Below are positions 39,054-49,467 of a stretch of 64,000 bases of DNA, piece after piece. Made by a program: the position numbers and the translations under genes. This stretch comes from Paraburkholderia eburnea (GTDB taxonomy: Bacteria > Pseudomonadota > Gammaproteobacteria > Burkholderiales > Burkholderiaceae). Under the pieces are notes generated by a model that saw only the letters and a list, made by a program, of their open reading frames with translations, made no database searches and was not told the origin of the DNA. Location: assembly GCF_002917095.1 (NCBI RefSeq), contig NZ_PQGA01000003.1, forward strand, positions 248,001 to 312,000, written 5' to 3'. The number at the start of each line of letters is the position of its first letter. The stretch's first letter is position 1.

Positions 39054-40235
39054 TTAGGCCGGCACCGGCAGGCTGTCGATGATCTTATGTGCCGCGCGGC
39101 GCGCGGCTGCGTCGGCTTCGAGGACCACGTCGAGGCTGGTGGCGCTGCGGTTCTGCAGCGCGTTCAGCACGGCATCGACCGTCTGCGCGATCGCCATGAA
39201 GCCGATACGACGATTCAGGAACGCCTCCACGGCGACCTCGTTGGCCGCATTGAGCGTCGCGCTCGCGACACCGCCCTCGGCCAGCGCCTTCATGGCCAGC
39301 GCGAGACACGGGAAGCGTTCGTAGTCCGGTTTCTCGAAATTGAGCGTCGCGACCTGCGCGAGATCGAGCTGCGCGACGCCCGAATCGATACGATCCGGGA
39401 ACGACATCGCATGGGCGATCGGCGTGCGCATGTCGGGATTGCCCAGTTGCGCGAGCACCGAACCGTCCGCGTACGAAACCATCGAGTGGATCACGCTCTG
39501 CGGATGGATCAGCACGTCGATGCGATCGCCGGGCAGATCGAACAGGTAATGCGCCTCGATCACTTCGAGGCCCTTGTTCATCATCGTGGCCGAGTCGACC
39601 GAAATCTTGCGGCCCATCGACCAGTTCGGATGCTTGCAGGCCTGCTCCGGCGTCACGTCGACGAGCGTGGACGGCTCGCGCGTGCGGAACGGGCCGCCCG
39701 AGGCGGTCAGGATGATCTTCGTCACGCCGCCGTGCTGCGCACCGTCGCGCGGCATGCACTGGAACACGGCGTTGTGCTCGCTGTCGAGCGGCAGGAGCAC
39801 GGCGCCGCTGTCGCGCACCGTGTCCATGAAGATGTCGCCCGACATCACGAGCGCTTCCTTGTTCGCAAGCAGAATGCGCTTGCCAGCCTTCGCCGCCGCG
39901 AGCGACGGCTCCAGACCCGCCGCGCCGACGATGGCCGCGACCACCGTATCGCAGGCGTCGCTCTTCGCGACATCGATCAGCGCCTGCGGGCCGTAGCTCA
40001 CGACGGTCTTCGAACCGGCCGCGCGCAGTTTGCGTTCGACGTCCTGGGCCGTTGCGGCGTCGCCGACCACGGCCACTTCGGGCGCGAAGCGCAGACATTG
40101 ATCGACGAGCTTGTCGCCGTTGCGGTGCGCGGTGAGCGCGTAGACGGAGAAGCGTTGCGGATGACGTGCGACCACGTCGAGCGTGCTGTCTCCGATCGAG
40201 CCCGTGGAACCGAGCAGGGTGATTCGTTTTTGCAT
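39054..40235 (-). CDS. dxr: 1-deoxy-D-xylulose 5-phosphate reductoisomerase
   Basis: Second step of the MEP isoprenoid pathway, forming 2-C-methylerythritol 4-phosphate with NADPH. The 393-residue product begins [20 protein letters not shown] (NADPH-binding GSTGSIG) and has [12 protein letters not shown], the metal-site [22 protein letters not shown] and [20 protein letters not shown]. The ATG at 40235 is preferred since GAGA lies seven bases before it; the ATG at 40241 is a close alternative. It lies between cdsA and rseP; its product supplies the undecaprenyl chain made by UppS in the same cluster. Confidence 0.97.
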   Translation of the reverse strand: MQKRITLLGSTGSIGDSTLDVVARHPQRFSVYALTAHRNGDKLVDQCLRFAPEVAVVGDAATAQDVERKLRAAGSKTVVSYGPQALIDVAKSDACDTVVAAIVGAAGLEPSLAAAKAGKRILLANKEALVMSGDIFMDTVRDSGAVLLPLDSEHNAVFQCMPRDGAQHGGVTKIILTASGGPFRTREPSTLVDVTPEQACKHPNWSMGRKISVDSATMMNKGLEVIEAHYLFDLPGDRIDVLIHPQSVIHSMVSYADGSVLAQLGNPDMRTPIAHAMSFPDRIDSGVAQLDLAQVATLNFEKPDYERFPCLALAMKALAEGGVASATLNAANEVAVEAFLNRRIGFMAIAQTVDAVLNALQNRSATSLDVVLEADAAARRAAHKIIDSLPVPA

Positions 40236-40265
40236 TTTCATATCTCTAACCGGGCGCCTGGCGCG

Positions 40266-41075
40266 TTAGCCGAGCAGCAGCATGGCCAGCGGCAACACCG
40301 GCAACAGCGCGTCGATACGGTCGAGGACCCCGCCGTGACCGGGCAGCAGGCCGCTCGAATCCTTCACGCCGGCCTGGCGCTTGAGCATCGACTCGAACAG
40401 ATCGCCGACCACGCTGAATGCGACCAGCACCGTAAGCACGAAGAGCGCACGGCCCACACCCAGTTGGGCGGCCAACGCCGAATACAAAGTAGGCTCGAAC
40501 ACTTGCAGCACGAGTGCCGCGACCGACACGATCATCACGGCAGCCCAGCCGCCCACTGCGCCTTCCCAGGTCTTGCCGGGGCTGATCGAGGGAGCCAGCT
40601 TATGCTTTCCGAATGCCTTGCCCGAGAAGTATGCGCCGATATCGGCCAGCCAGACGACGAGCAGCAGCGAAAGCACGAAGGCGACGCCAAGCACCCGGGC
40701 GCCGACAAGCGCATGCCAGCAGGCGGCAAAGATCACAAAACCAGCGGCCAGCAGGAAGACGCGCCAGGCGCCCGCGGCGAGCACCGGTTTGCGCACCAGC
40801 ACGTAAGGACCGGCGACGAGCCAGAAAATGCCCGCGGCCTGGTAGAGCGGCCGGGCGGATTCGAGCCGGGTGCTGGCGAAGACAAGAACGGCGGCGATGG
40901 CCGCATAGACGATCGAGCCGACCTTGCCGGCCTTGAGCAGGCGCGCCCATTCCCACGCGGCGAACACCACCACGAGGCCGATCAGCGCGCCAAAGGCGGC
41001 CACCGGCGCGAACAGCGTGACCGGCAGGAAGACGGCCAGCAGGACGATCGCCGTGATGACACGGGTCTTTAGCAT
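40266..41075 (-). CDS. cdsA: Phosphatidate cytidylyltransferase
   Basis: Integral inner-membrane enzyme making CDP-diacylglycerol from phosphatidate and CTP. The 269-residue protein has about eight hydrophobic helices and the diagnostic C-terminal signature: [18 protein letters not shown] followed by [16 protein letters not shown] is a further family mark. The ATG overlaps the end of uppS by seven bases, indicating coupled translation. The start [20 protein letters not shown] fits an uncleaved membrane insertion signal. Confidence 0.96.
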   Translation of the reverse strand: MLKTRVITAIVLLAVFLPVTLFAPVAAFGALIGLVVVFAAWEWARLLKAGKVGSIVYAAIAAVLVFASTRLESARPLYQAAGIFWLVAGPYVLVRKPVLAAGAWRVFLLAAGFVIFAACWHALVGARVLGVAFVLSLLLVVWLADIGAYFSGKAFGKHKLAPSISPGKTWEGAVGGWAAVMIVSVAALVLQVFEPTLYSALAAQLGVGRALFVLTVLVAFSVVGDLFESMLKRQAGVKDSSGLLPGHGGVLDRIDALLPVLPLAMLLLG

Positions 41076-41851
41076 GAAAGCGAGTCGGCGTTCTGGTTTT
41101 GGGTAACGAGCTGGGCGCTCGTACGGCCGAAGCGGCGCTCACGATCGGCGTAGGACGCGATCGCGCGATTGAGCGCGTCGGCGTCGAAGTCCGGCCAATA
41201 CGTGTCGGTGAAATAGAATTCTGCGTAAGCGAGCTGCCAGAGCAAGAAATTGCTCACGCGCTGCTCTCCGCCAGTGCGGATGAAGAGATCCGGCTCCGGC
41301 GCGTAGTTCATGGCGAGATACTGGCTGACCGTGTCTTCGTTCACCGGCACCGCCTCGCCTGCCGCCACCGAAGCTTCCACGAGCTTGCGGGTGGCCTGCA
41401 TGATGTCCCAGCGGCCGCCGTAGTTCGCGGCGATGGTCAGCGTCAGGCGGGTGTTGCGCGCGGTCTTGGTCTCCGCGCGGCGAATCAGATCCTGGATGCG
41501 CTCGTTGAACATCGACAGATCGCCCACGACGCGCAGACGAATGCCGTTCGCGTGCAGGCGCGCCACTTCGCGCTCGAGCGCGGTGACGAACAGGCGCATC
41601 AGGAAGGAGACTTCGTCGGTGGGACGCCGCCAGTTCTCGGAACTGAAGGCGAACAGCGTGACGAATTCGACGCCGCGTGCGACGCATGCCTCGACGACCG
41701 AACGCACGGCGTCCACGCCGCGCGTATGGCCTGCGACGCGCGGCAAGCGGCGCTGCGTTGCCCAACGGCCATTGCCGTCCATGATGATCGCGATGTGGCG
41801 CGGCACGGCCGCCACGTCGGGCACGTGAACGGTTGAGCTGGTATAGGTCAT
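41069..41851 (-). CDS. uppS: Undecaprenyl diphosphate synthase
   Basis: Cis-prenyltransferase making the C55 lipid carrier for peptidoglycan and O-antigen. The 260-residue protein has the catalytic Asp25 in [13 protein letters not shown], the HTRG motif ([13 protein letters not shown]), [11 protein letters not shown] and the C-terminal [20 protein letters not shown] with ELYWPDF-like [10 protein letters not shown]. Complete at both ends. Sits between frr and cdsA, overlapping cdsA by seven bases. Confidence 0.97.
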   Translation of the reverse strand: MTYTSSTVHVPDVAAVPRHIAIIMDGNGRWATQRRLPRVAGHTRGVDAVRSVVEACVARGVEFVTLFAFSSENWRRPTDEVSFLMRLFVTALEREVARLHANGIRLRVVGDLSMFNERIQDLIRRAETKTARNTRLTLTIAANYGGRWDIMQATRKLVEASVAAGEAVPVNEDTVSQYLAMNYAPEPDLFIRTGGEQRVSNFLLWQLAYAEFYFTDTYWPDFDADALNRAIASYADRERRFGRTSAQLVTQNQNADSLSC

Positions 41852-41915
41852 GGCCGTCGGACTAAAACTGCGATAAGGAAAGGGAAACCCTGGCGGAACT
41901 GGAAGCCTTGCGGCC

Positions 41916-42476
41916 TCAGACCGTCATGATTTCGGCTTCCTTCGTCTGGACGAGCTTGTCGATCTCGGTCACGAAGCGGTCCGTCAGCTTCTGGACGTCG
42001 TCGCTGCCGCGACGCTCGTCGTCTTCCGAAATTTCCTTGTCCTTGACGAGCTTCTTGAGCTGCTCGTTGGCGTCGCGGCGCAGGTTACGCACGGCAACCT
42101 TGGCCGTTTCGCCTTCGTTCTTGACGACCTTCGTGAGTTCCTTGCGGCGCTCTTCGGTCAGTGCGGGCATCGGCACGCGGATCAGATCGCCGTGCGTGGC
42201 CGGGTTCAGGCCGAGATCCGACTCGCGGATGGCCTTTTCGATGACCGGCACCATCTTCTTTTCCCACGCCGTGACGCCGATCGTGCGGGCGTCGACGAGC
42301 GTCATGTTCGCGACCTGCGAGATGGGCACGGGCGAGCCGTAGTAGTCGACCTGGATGTGGTCGAGCAGACCGGTGTGTGCACGGCCCGTGCGGATCTTTG
42401 CCAGATCGCCCTTGAACGCGTCGATCGAGCGCTGCATTTTCTGCTCGGCGCCCTTCTTGATGTCAGCCACAGCCAT
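41916..42476 (-). CDS. frr: Ribosome recycling factor
   Basis: Splits post-termination ribosomes with EF-G. The 186-residue product is the usual size and has family marks [19 protein letters not shown] [56 protein letters not shown] and [20 protein letters not shown]. It follows pyrH by 92 bp, the conserved rpsB-tsf-pyrH-frr order. Confidence 0.98.
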   Translation of the reverse strand: MAVADIKKGAEQKMQRSIDAFKGDLAKIRTGRAHTGLLDHIQVDYYGSPVPISQVANMTLVDARTIGVTAWEKKMVPVIEKAIRESDLGLNPATHGDLIRVPMPALTEERRKELTKVVKNEGETAKVAVRNLRRDANEQLKKLVKDKEISEDDERRGSDDVQKLTDRFVTEIDKLVQTKEAEIMTV

Positions 42477-42568
42477 TTTGATACCTCCGAACCTTCATTG
42501 CGGTACGGGCCCGCCAGCGCGCATAGTGGGCGGCGCGGCCCGAGATCGATCTCGTGCGAGACGAGAGT

Positions 42569-43423
<855 letters not shown>

Positions 43424-43561
43424 CTATTCGGGCGTCGCTACGCTGCCCACCGCGGCGGTGAAACGCCGCCGCGGCTTGCTACGGTACTGCGGTCAGACTT
43501 TTACTGCCTTGAAGCTTGCCGCTGCTTAAGCGGCTTTTACTGCTTAAGGCTTGCGCGGCCT

Positions 43562-44443
43562 TTATTGCTGCTTTGCAGCAGCGACTTGCGCGGCCACTTC
43601 GGCTGCGAAGTCGTCTTGACGCTTCTCGATGCCTTCGCCAACGACGAACAGCGCGAACTTCTGCACCGAGCTGTTGGCAGCCTTCAGCATCTGTTCGATC
43701 GTCTGCTTGTCGTTCTTAACGAACGGCTGGTTCAGCAGCGAGACTTCCTTCAGGTACTTCTGGACCGAACCGTCGACCATCTTGGCGACGATTTCAGCCG
43801 GCTTGCCCGATTCGGCGGCCTTCTGCTCGGCGATGCTGCGCTCCTTGGCGATCAGCTCGGCCGGCACGTCGTCCGACGACAGCGAAACCGGCTTCATCGC
43901 GGCGATGTGCATCGCGACGTCCTTGCCCACTTGCTCTTCAGCGCCCGTGTAGTCGACCAGCACGCCGATACGCGTGCCGTGCAGGTACGCAGCCAGCTTG
44001 TTGGCGGTTTCGAAGCGCGCGAAGCGGCGGATCGAAACGTTTTCGCCGATCTTGCCGACCAGTGCCAGGCGCACTGCGTCGACCGTCGAGCCTTCCAGCG
44101 GCAGAGCCGACAGAGCGGCGACGTCAGCCGGGTTTTGCGTGGCGACCAGTTCGGCCACCGTGTTCGAGAACGCGAGGAAGTCGTCGTTCTTCGCGACGAA
44201 GTCGGTTTCGCAGTTCAGTTCGACCACGGCGCCAGCGTTGCCGCCGATGAACGAAGCGATCACGCCTTCAGCCGTGACGCGCGATGCAGCCTTGCTCGCC
44301 TTGTTGCCGAGCTTGACGCGCAGGAGTTCTTCAGCGCGCGCCAGGTCGCCGTCGGCTTCCGTCAGCGCCTTCTTGCATTCCATCATCGGCGCATCGGTCT
44401 TCGCGCGCAGTTCTGCCACCATGCTTGCGGTAATTGCCGCCAT
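43562..44443 (-). CDS. tsf: Elongation factor Ts
   Basis: Guanine-nucleotide exchange factor for EF-Tu. The 293-residue product has the signature [20 protein letters not shown] in the UBA-like N-terminal domain, [18 protein letters not shown] [20 protein letters not shown], and a dimerisation domain with conserved [12 protein letters not shown]. Two consecutive ATGs exist; 44443 is chosen because GGAG is then six to seven bases upstream. It follows rpsB with a terminator-like attenuator between them (44604-44636). Confidence 0.98.
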   Translation of the reverse strand: MAAITASMVAELRAKTDAPMMECKKALTEADGDLARAEELLRVKLGNKASKAASRVTAEGVIASFIGGNAGAVVELNCETDFVAKNDDFLAFSNTVAELVATQNPADVAALSALPLEGSTVDAVRLALVGKIGENVSIRRFARFETANKLAAYLHGTRIGVLVDYTGAEEQVGKDVAMHIAAMKPVSLSSDDVPAELIAKERSIAEQKAAESGKPAEIVAKMVDGSVQKYLKEVSLLNQPFVKNDKQTIEQMLKAANSSVQKFALFVVGEGIEKRQDDFAAEVAAQVAAAKQQ

Positions 44444-44603
44444 CATTCGCTCCTTGAGTCTGTCTGGTACGCGCCGGTCGCATGATTCGATGCGGCCGGC
44501 AGGAATTCGTTTCCGTTTATGCCCATGCTGAAACGCTTTTTTACAGCTGCTTCTACAGGACTACGGTGCCGCCCATATGACGCGGCGTCGAATGCCACGG
44601 CTT

Positions 44604-44636
44604 AAAAAAAAGGGGCCTATGGAAAGCCCCCTTTTC
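44604..44636 (-). terminator. Terminator or attenuator between rpsB and tsf
   Basis: On the minus strand AAGGGGGC, an eight-base loop region and GGCCCCTTTTTTTT form a G/C stem with one mismatch followed by eight T. It lies just after the rpsB stop and would reduce read-through into tsf. Confidence 0.75.
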
Positions 44637-44656
44637 TTGCCGGACACGGGGGCAGC

Positions 44657-45412
44657 TTACGCCTCCGGGTTGACCTCGACGAACTCGTCGTCGCCGTCGT
44701 TGCCGCGTGCAGCTGCGACCACTTCGTTCACCGAGTTCGCGCGGCCTTCGAGGATCGCGTCCGCCACGCCTTGCGTGTACAGCGCGACAGCCTTGCTGGC
44801 GTCGTCGTTACCCGGGATGACGTAGTCGATGCCTTCCGGCGAGTGGTTCGTGTCGACCACGGCGATAACGGGGATGCCCAGCTTGTTGGCTTCCGTCACA
44901 GCGATCTTGTGGTAGCCGACGTCAACCACGAAGATTGCGTCCGGAATGCCGCCCATGTCCTTCACGCCGCCGATCGACTTTTGCAGCTTGGCGATTTCGC
45001 GTTCGAACAGGAGCGCTTCCTTCTTGCTCATCTTTTCGAGCTCGCCTGCCTCGACCGCTGCTTCCATGTCCTTCAGGCGCTTGATCGAAACCTTCAGCGT
45101 CTTGAAGTTGGTCAGCATGCCGCCGAGCCAGCGTGCGTTCACGAACGGCATACCCGCGCGGTTTGCCTCTTCAGCGATCGTGTCACGCGATTGACGCTTC
45201 GTGCCGACGAACAGGATCGTGCCACGGTTCGATGCCAGCTGACGCACGTACTTCAGTGCGTCGTTGTACATCGGCAGCGTCTTTTCGAGGTTGATGATGT
45301 GAATCTTGTTGCGATGGCCGAAAATGAAGGGGGCCATCTTCGGGTTCCAGAAGCGCGTCTGGTGACCGAAGTGGACACCTGCTTCCAGCATTTGGCGCAT
45401 GGTAACTGCCAT
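44657..45412 (-). CDS. rpsB: 30S ribosomal protein S2
   Basis: Structural protein of the small subunit, 251 residues. It starts [20 protein letters not shown] and has [44 protein letters not shown] and the C-terminal [20 protein letters not shown], all typical of S2. It heads the rpsB-tsf-pyrH-frr series and has an extended -10 promoter about 170 bases upstream, leaving a leader suited to the S2 autoregulation known in proteobacteria. Confidence 0.98.
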   Translation of the reverse strand: MAVTMRQMLEAGVHFGHQTRFWNPKMAPFIFGHRNKIHIINLEKTLPMYNDALKYVRQLASNRGTILFVGTKRQSRDTIAEEANRAGMPFVNARWLGGMLTNFKTLKVSIKRLKDMEAAVEAGELEKMSKKEALLFEREIAKLQKSIGGVKDMGGIPDAIFVVDVGYHKIAVTEANKLGIPVIAVVDTNHSPEGIDYVIPGNDDASKAVALYTQGVADAILEGRANSVNEVVAAARGNDGDDEFVEVNPEA

Positions 45413-45585
45413 GTTTGATTCTCCGCGAGGGTTGGGTTCTTAAGCCGGCTGCCGTATCGCCGCGCCGCCCTGCCTTCAGGACTGGCGCCGCGACACCCTG
45501 GGTGCGCCGGCTTGCGATTTCAATTGCACTACCAAGTCACCCGGAGTCCGTTCATTCGAACAGGACGAGAGCGACTTAGCCGAAG

Positions 45586-45615
45586 AGTATAGCACGCAAA
45601 TTGTGCATGCCTCAA
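45586..45615 (-). promoter_or_regulatory. Predicted rpsB-tsf promoter
   Basis: Minus strand: TTGAGG (45615-45610), 18-base spacer, TATACT (45591-45586), with TG one base before the -10, so an extended -10 as well. Transcription would start near 45579, giving a leader of about 165 bases ahead of the rpsB ATG. Confidence 0.65.
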
Positions 45616-45725
45616 GACGGCTATTACCCTCGGGCTATGCGATCCGGACGATATATCTATCGGCGCCGATGTAACCCGCCGGCAGGATAGCGCATTCTCA
45701 AAAGCCAGCGACCATAGTGATTAGG

Positions 45726-45734
45726 TGCGATAAT
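45726..45734 (+). promoter_or_regulatory. Predicted map promoter (extended -10)
   Basis: TGCGATAAT (TG, one base, GATAAT) at 45726-45734 would start transcription near 45741, about 26 bases before the map ATG. No convincing -35 is seen. Confidence 0.35.
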
Positions 45735-45766
45735 TCGATATTCGACTGCATTTTCGGGCGCACACC

Positions 45767-46588
45767 ATGGCCATTTCGATCAAGAACGAACACGACATCG
45801 CGCAAATGCGCGTCGCCTGCCGACTGGCGAGCGAGGTGCTCGACTACATCACGCCCTTTATCGTGGCGGGCGTCACGACCGGCGAAATCGACCGGCTCTG
45901 CCACGAATACATGACCAACGTGCAGGGCACCGTGCCCGCGCCGCTGAACTACCAGCCGCCCGGCTACCCGCCCTACCCGAAGGCGATCTGCACGTCGGTC
46001 AACGATGTGATCTGTCACGGTATTCCGGGCGACAAGGCGCTGAAAAACGGCGACACGCTCAATATCGACGTCACCGTCATCAAGGACGGTTACTTCGGCG
46101 ACACGAGCCGCATGTTCATCGTCGGTGAGGGTTCGATCCTCGCGAAGCGCCTCGTGCAGACCACGTACGAGTGCATGTGGCTCGGCATCGACCAGGTTCG
46201 CCCGGGTGGCCATCTGGGCGACATCGGCCATGCGATCCAGCGTTACGCGGAAGCGCAAGGTTATAGCGTCGTGCGCGAATACTGCGGCCACGGCATCGGC
46301 ACGGTGTTCCACGACGAGCCGCAGGTGCTCCACTACGGCCGCGCCGGCACCGGCGTGGAACTGCTGCCCGGCATGATCTTCACCATCGAGCCGATGATCA
46401 ATGCGGGCCGCCGCGACATCCGCACGATGCCGGACCAGTGGACCGTCAAGACCAAGGACCGCAGTCTTTCGGCACAGTGGGAGCACACCGTACTCGTCAC
46501 CGAAACCGGCTACGAAGTGCTGACGGTGTCGGCGGGCACGCCCGCCAGGCCGGCGATCGTCGCGCAGGCGGCGGGCGCCACGGCCTGA
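45767..46588 (+). CDS. map: Methionine aminopeptidase type I
   Basis: Removes N-terminal Met from nascent proteins. The 273-residue enzyme has the pita-bread metal ligands in TLNIDVTVIKDGYFGDTSRM (two Asp), EYCGHGIGTVFHDEPQVLHY (His) and MIFTIEPMIN (Glu), with the last Glu in LSAQWEHTVLVTETGYEVLT. The N-terminus MAISIKNEHDIAQMRVACRL is the usual one. Placed divergently from rpsB, as in E. coli. The C-terminus is slightly extended with an Ala-rich tail. Confidence 0.97.
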   Translation: MAISIKNEHDIAQMRVACRLASEVLDYITPFIVAGVTTGEIDRLCHEYMTNVQGTVPAPLNYQPPGYPPYPKAICTSVNDVICHGIPGDKALKNGDTLNIDVTVIKDGYFGDTSRMFIVGEGSILAKRLVQTTYECMWLGIDQVRPGGHLGDIGHAIQRYAEAQGYSVVREYCGHGIGTVFHDEPQVLHYGRAGTGVELLPGMIFTIEPMINAGRRDIRTMPDQWTVKTKDRSLSAQWEHTVLVTETGYEVLTVSAGTPARPAIVAQAAGATA

Positions 46589-46863
46589 ACAGACGCAAGA
46601 CCAGGCACGGCTGCCCGGCGCTCCCTGTTAGCCGGGCGATAGTGCGCGGCTTCCGGCAGCACGCCGGAGCCTGCAGCAGCACCACAAAAAAGCACAGCCT
46701 CACCCGGCACGACCAGCACTAACGGCATGACATGGCCACCAGCCGGCTCAACCCGGCTGGAAGAGCCTGCAAAGCAGCACCCCAGCCCGTACGGCTTGCC
46801 TTGCGAAACCCCGCCGTACGCACGGCACATCGCCCGACCAACCGCGCCACCATCACCTGACCC

Positions 46864-49443
46864 ATGAGCGTTCTCGCCGTCGCCGCACCCGATACGTCGT
46901 CGCTGAAGTCCGACTACAAGGCCGCCAAGGCCGAGTTGCTCGAACGCTTCAAAAGCACGTCCAACGTCGATTCGCTGATGCGCGCACTCGCCCGCACCAC
47001 CGACGAGATGCTGCGTCGCGCCTGGAGCCTGTGCGAGCTGCCGGCAACGCTCGCGCTCGTGGCCGTGGGCGGCTTCGGCCGGGGCGAGCTCGCGCCCTTC
47101 TCCGACGTCGACATCCTCGTGCTGCTGCCCGACGACGAAGCGCTCGCGCCGCTCGAAGCCCGGATCGAGCGCTTCATCGGCCTCGCGTGGGATCTCGGGC
47201 TGGAGATCGGCAGCAGCGTGCGCAGTGTTTCGCAATGTATCGAGGAAGCGGCCAACGACGTGACCGTGCGGACCTCGCTGCTCGAAGCGCGCCGCATCAC
47301 CGGCAGCACCACCTTGTTCGGCGACTTTGTCCAGCGTTATCGCGACGCCATGGACCCGCGCGCGTTCTTCCAGGCGAAGGTGCTGGAAATGCGCCAGCGT
47401 CACGCGCGCTTCCAGGACACGCCCTACGCGCTGGAGCCGAACGTCAAGGAAAGCCCCGGCGGACTGCGCGACCTGCAACTGATCCTGTGGATCACGGAAG
47501 CCGCGGCATTCGGCAGTAGCTGGAAGGAACTCGACCAGCGCGGCCTGATTACGACCCGCGAGGCCCGCGAATTGCGCCGCAACGAAGCCTTTCTGAAGGC
47601 ATTGCGCGCGCGCCTGCATGTCATCGCGGGACGCCGCCAGGACATCCTGGTGTTCGACCTGCAAACGCCGGTCGCCGAAAGCTTCGGCTTCAAGGCGAGC
47701 AGCGCGCGGCGCGCCAGCGAACAACTGATGCGGCGCTATTACTGGGCCGCCAAAGCGGTGACCCAGCTTGCCAGCATCCTGATCCAGAACATCGAGGCCC
47801 AGCTCTTCCCGAGCACGAGCGGCATCACGCGCACCCTCTCGGATCACTTCGTCGAAAAACAGGGCATGATTGAAATCGTGTCCGACGACGTATTCGAGCG
47901 CGAGCCGCACGCGATCCTCGAAGCCTTCCTGCTCTACGAGCAGGTGCCCGGCGTGAAGGGACTGTCGGCGCGCACCATGCGCGCGCTCTACAACGCGCGC
48001 GAAAAAATGGACCTGCACTGGCGGCGCGACCCGGAAAACCGCCGCCTCTTCATGGAAATCCTGAAGCAGCCGGCCGGCATCACGCACGCCATGCGGCTGA
48101 TGAACCAGACGAGCGTGCTCGGGCGCTATTTGCTGAATTTCCGGCGCATCGTCGGGCAGATGCAGCACGACCTCTATCACGTCTACACGGTCGATCAGCA
48201 CATCCTGATGGTGCTGCGCAACATCCGCCGCTTCGCCGTGGCGGAACACGCGCACGAATACCCGTTCTGCAGCCAGTTGATCGCCAATTTCGAGCGGCCC
48301 TGGGTGCTCTACGTGGCGGCGCTCTTTCACGACATCGCCAAGGGACGCGGCGGCGATCACTCGCAGCTCGGCATGGCCGACGCGCGGCGCTTCTGCCGCG
48401 AGCACGGCATCGAAGGCGACGACGCCGATCTGATCGTCTGGCTCGTCCAGCAGCATCTGACCATGAGCCAGGTCGCGCAAAAGCAGGATACGAGCGACCC
48501 GGAAGTGGTGAAGCGTTTCGCCGATCTGGTGGGTTCGGAGCGGCGCCTGTCGGCGCTTTATCTGCTGACGGTGGCCGACATTCGCGGCACCAGCCCGAAG
48601 GTCTGGAACAACTGGAAAGGCAAGCTGCTCGAAGATCTCTACCGGTCGACGCTGGCCGTGCTCGGCGGCGCGCGGCCCGACACGCATTCCGAACTGAAGA
48701 CGCGCCAGGAACTGGCGCTTGCGCTGCTGCGCCTCGAAACCGTCCCGGAACACGCGCACCGCGCGCTCTGGGACAAGCTCGACGTCGGCTATTTCCTGCG
48801 GCACGACGCCGCCGATATCGCGTGGCAGACGCGCGTGCTCTACCGTCACGTCGAAACGCCCTCGCCCGTCGTGCGCGCGCGGCCCTCGCCGATCGGCGAA
48901 GCGCTGCAGGTGCTCGTCTACGCGCAGGATCGGCCCGATCTGTTCGCGACGATGTGCGCGTACTTCGACCGCAGCGGCCTGTCCGTGCTCGACGCGCGCG
49001 TGAGCACGACGCGTCATGGCTATGCGCTCGACAATTTCATCGTCGCCCACACCGAGGGCGACGTGCATTACCGCGACATCGCGAACCTGGTCGAACAGGA
49101 ACTCGCCGAGCGTCTTGCGGCTGAAAGCCACGTGCTGCCGGAACCGTCGAAGGGACGGCTCTCGCGGCTCTCGCGCACCTTCCCGGTGACGCCGCGCGTC
49201 GACCTGCGGGCCGACGAGCGCGGCCAGTACTACATCCTGTCCGTGTCGGCCAACGACCGGCCGGGCCTCCTTTATTCGATCGCGCGCGTGCTGGCCGAGC
49301 ACCGGGTCGGCGTCCATGCGGCGCGGATCAACACACTCGGCGAGCGCGTCGAAGACGTATTCCTGCTGGACGGGTCGGGACTCTCCGACAACCGTTTGCA
49401 GATCCGTGTCGAAACCGAACTGCTGCGCGCGATAGCAGTGTGA
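46864..49443 (+). CDS. glnD: PII uridylyltransferase/uridylyl-removing enzyme
   Basis: Senses glutamine and modifies PII to control nitrogen assimilation. The 859-residue protein has the nucleotidyltransferase motif [20 protein letters not shown] (Asp81, Asp83), a central HD domain for deuridylylation ([18 protein letters not shown] near residue 490) and two C-terminal ACT domains ([19 protein letters not shown] and [20 protein letters not shown]) that bind glutamine. All domains appear intact. It lies 275 bp after map without visible terminator, and 24 bp before the pseudouridine synthase. Confidence 0.97.
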   Translation: MSVLAVAAPDTSSLKSDYKAAKAELLERFKSTSNVDSLMRALARTTDEMLRRAWSLCELPATLALVAVGGFGRGELAPFSDVDILVLLPDDEALAPLEARIERFIGLAWDLGLEIGSSVRSVSQCIEEAANDVTVRTSLLEARRITGSTTLFGDFVQRYRDAMDPRAFFQAKVLEMRQRHARFQDTPYALEPNVKESPGGLRDLQLILWITEAAAFGSSWKELDQRGLITTREARELRRNEAFLKALRARLHVIAGRRQDILVFDLQTPVAESFGFKASSARRASEQLMRRYYWAAKAVTQLASILIQNIEAQLFPSTSGITRTLSDHFVEKQGMIEIVSDDVFEREPHAILEAFLLYEQVPGVKGLSARTMRALYNAREKMDLHWRRDPENRRLFMEILKQPAGITHAMRLMNQTSVLGRYLLNFRRIVGQMQHDLYHVYTVDQHILMVLRNIRRFAVAEHAHEYPFCSQLIANFERPWVLYVAALFHDIAKGRGGDHSQLGMADARRFCREHGIEGDDADLIVWLVQQHLTMSQVAQKQDTSDPEVVKRFADLVGSERRLSALYLLTVADIRGTSPKVWNNWKGKLLEDLYRSTLAVLGGARPDTHSELKTRQELALALLRLETVPEHAHRALWDKLDVGYFLRHDAADIAWQTRVLYRHVETPSPVVRARPSPIGEALQVLVYAQDRPDLFATMCAYFDRSGLSVLDARVSTTRHGYALDNFIVAHTEGDVHYRDIANLVEQELAERLAAESHVLPEPSKGRLSRLSRTFPVTPRVDLRADERGQYYILSVSANDRPGLLYSIARVLAEHRVGVHAARINTLGERVEDVFLLDGSGLSDNRLQIRVETELLRAIAV

Positions 49444-49467
49444 AAGTCAAAGCGAATTACCTGAATC

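Larger units (their letters stand above)
45413..45766. other. Divergent rpsB/map intergenic region
   Basis: About 350 bp between divergent rpsB and map. It contains a strong predicted rpsB promoter (45586-45615), a roughly 165-base rpsB leader, and a weaker map promoter (45726-45734). A minus-strand frame from 45698 to 46486 is only the antisense of map. Confidence 0.6.

Noticed and set aside
46510..49317. Minus-strand 935-codon frame opposite glnD
   Set aside because: Antisense shadow of glnD, an intact conserved gene; the translation has no recognisable domain and an Arg/His/Ala-biased composition.
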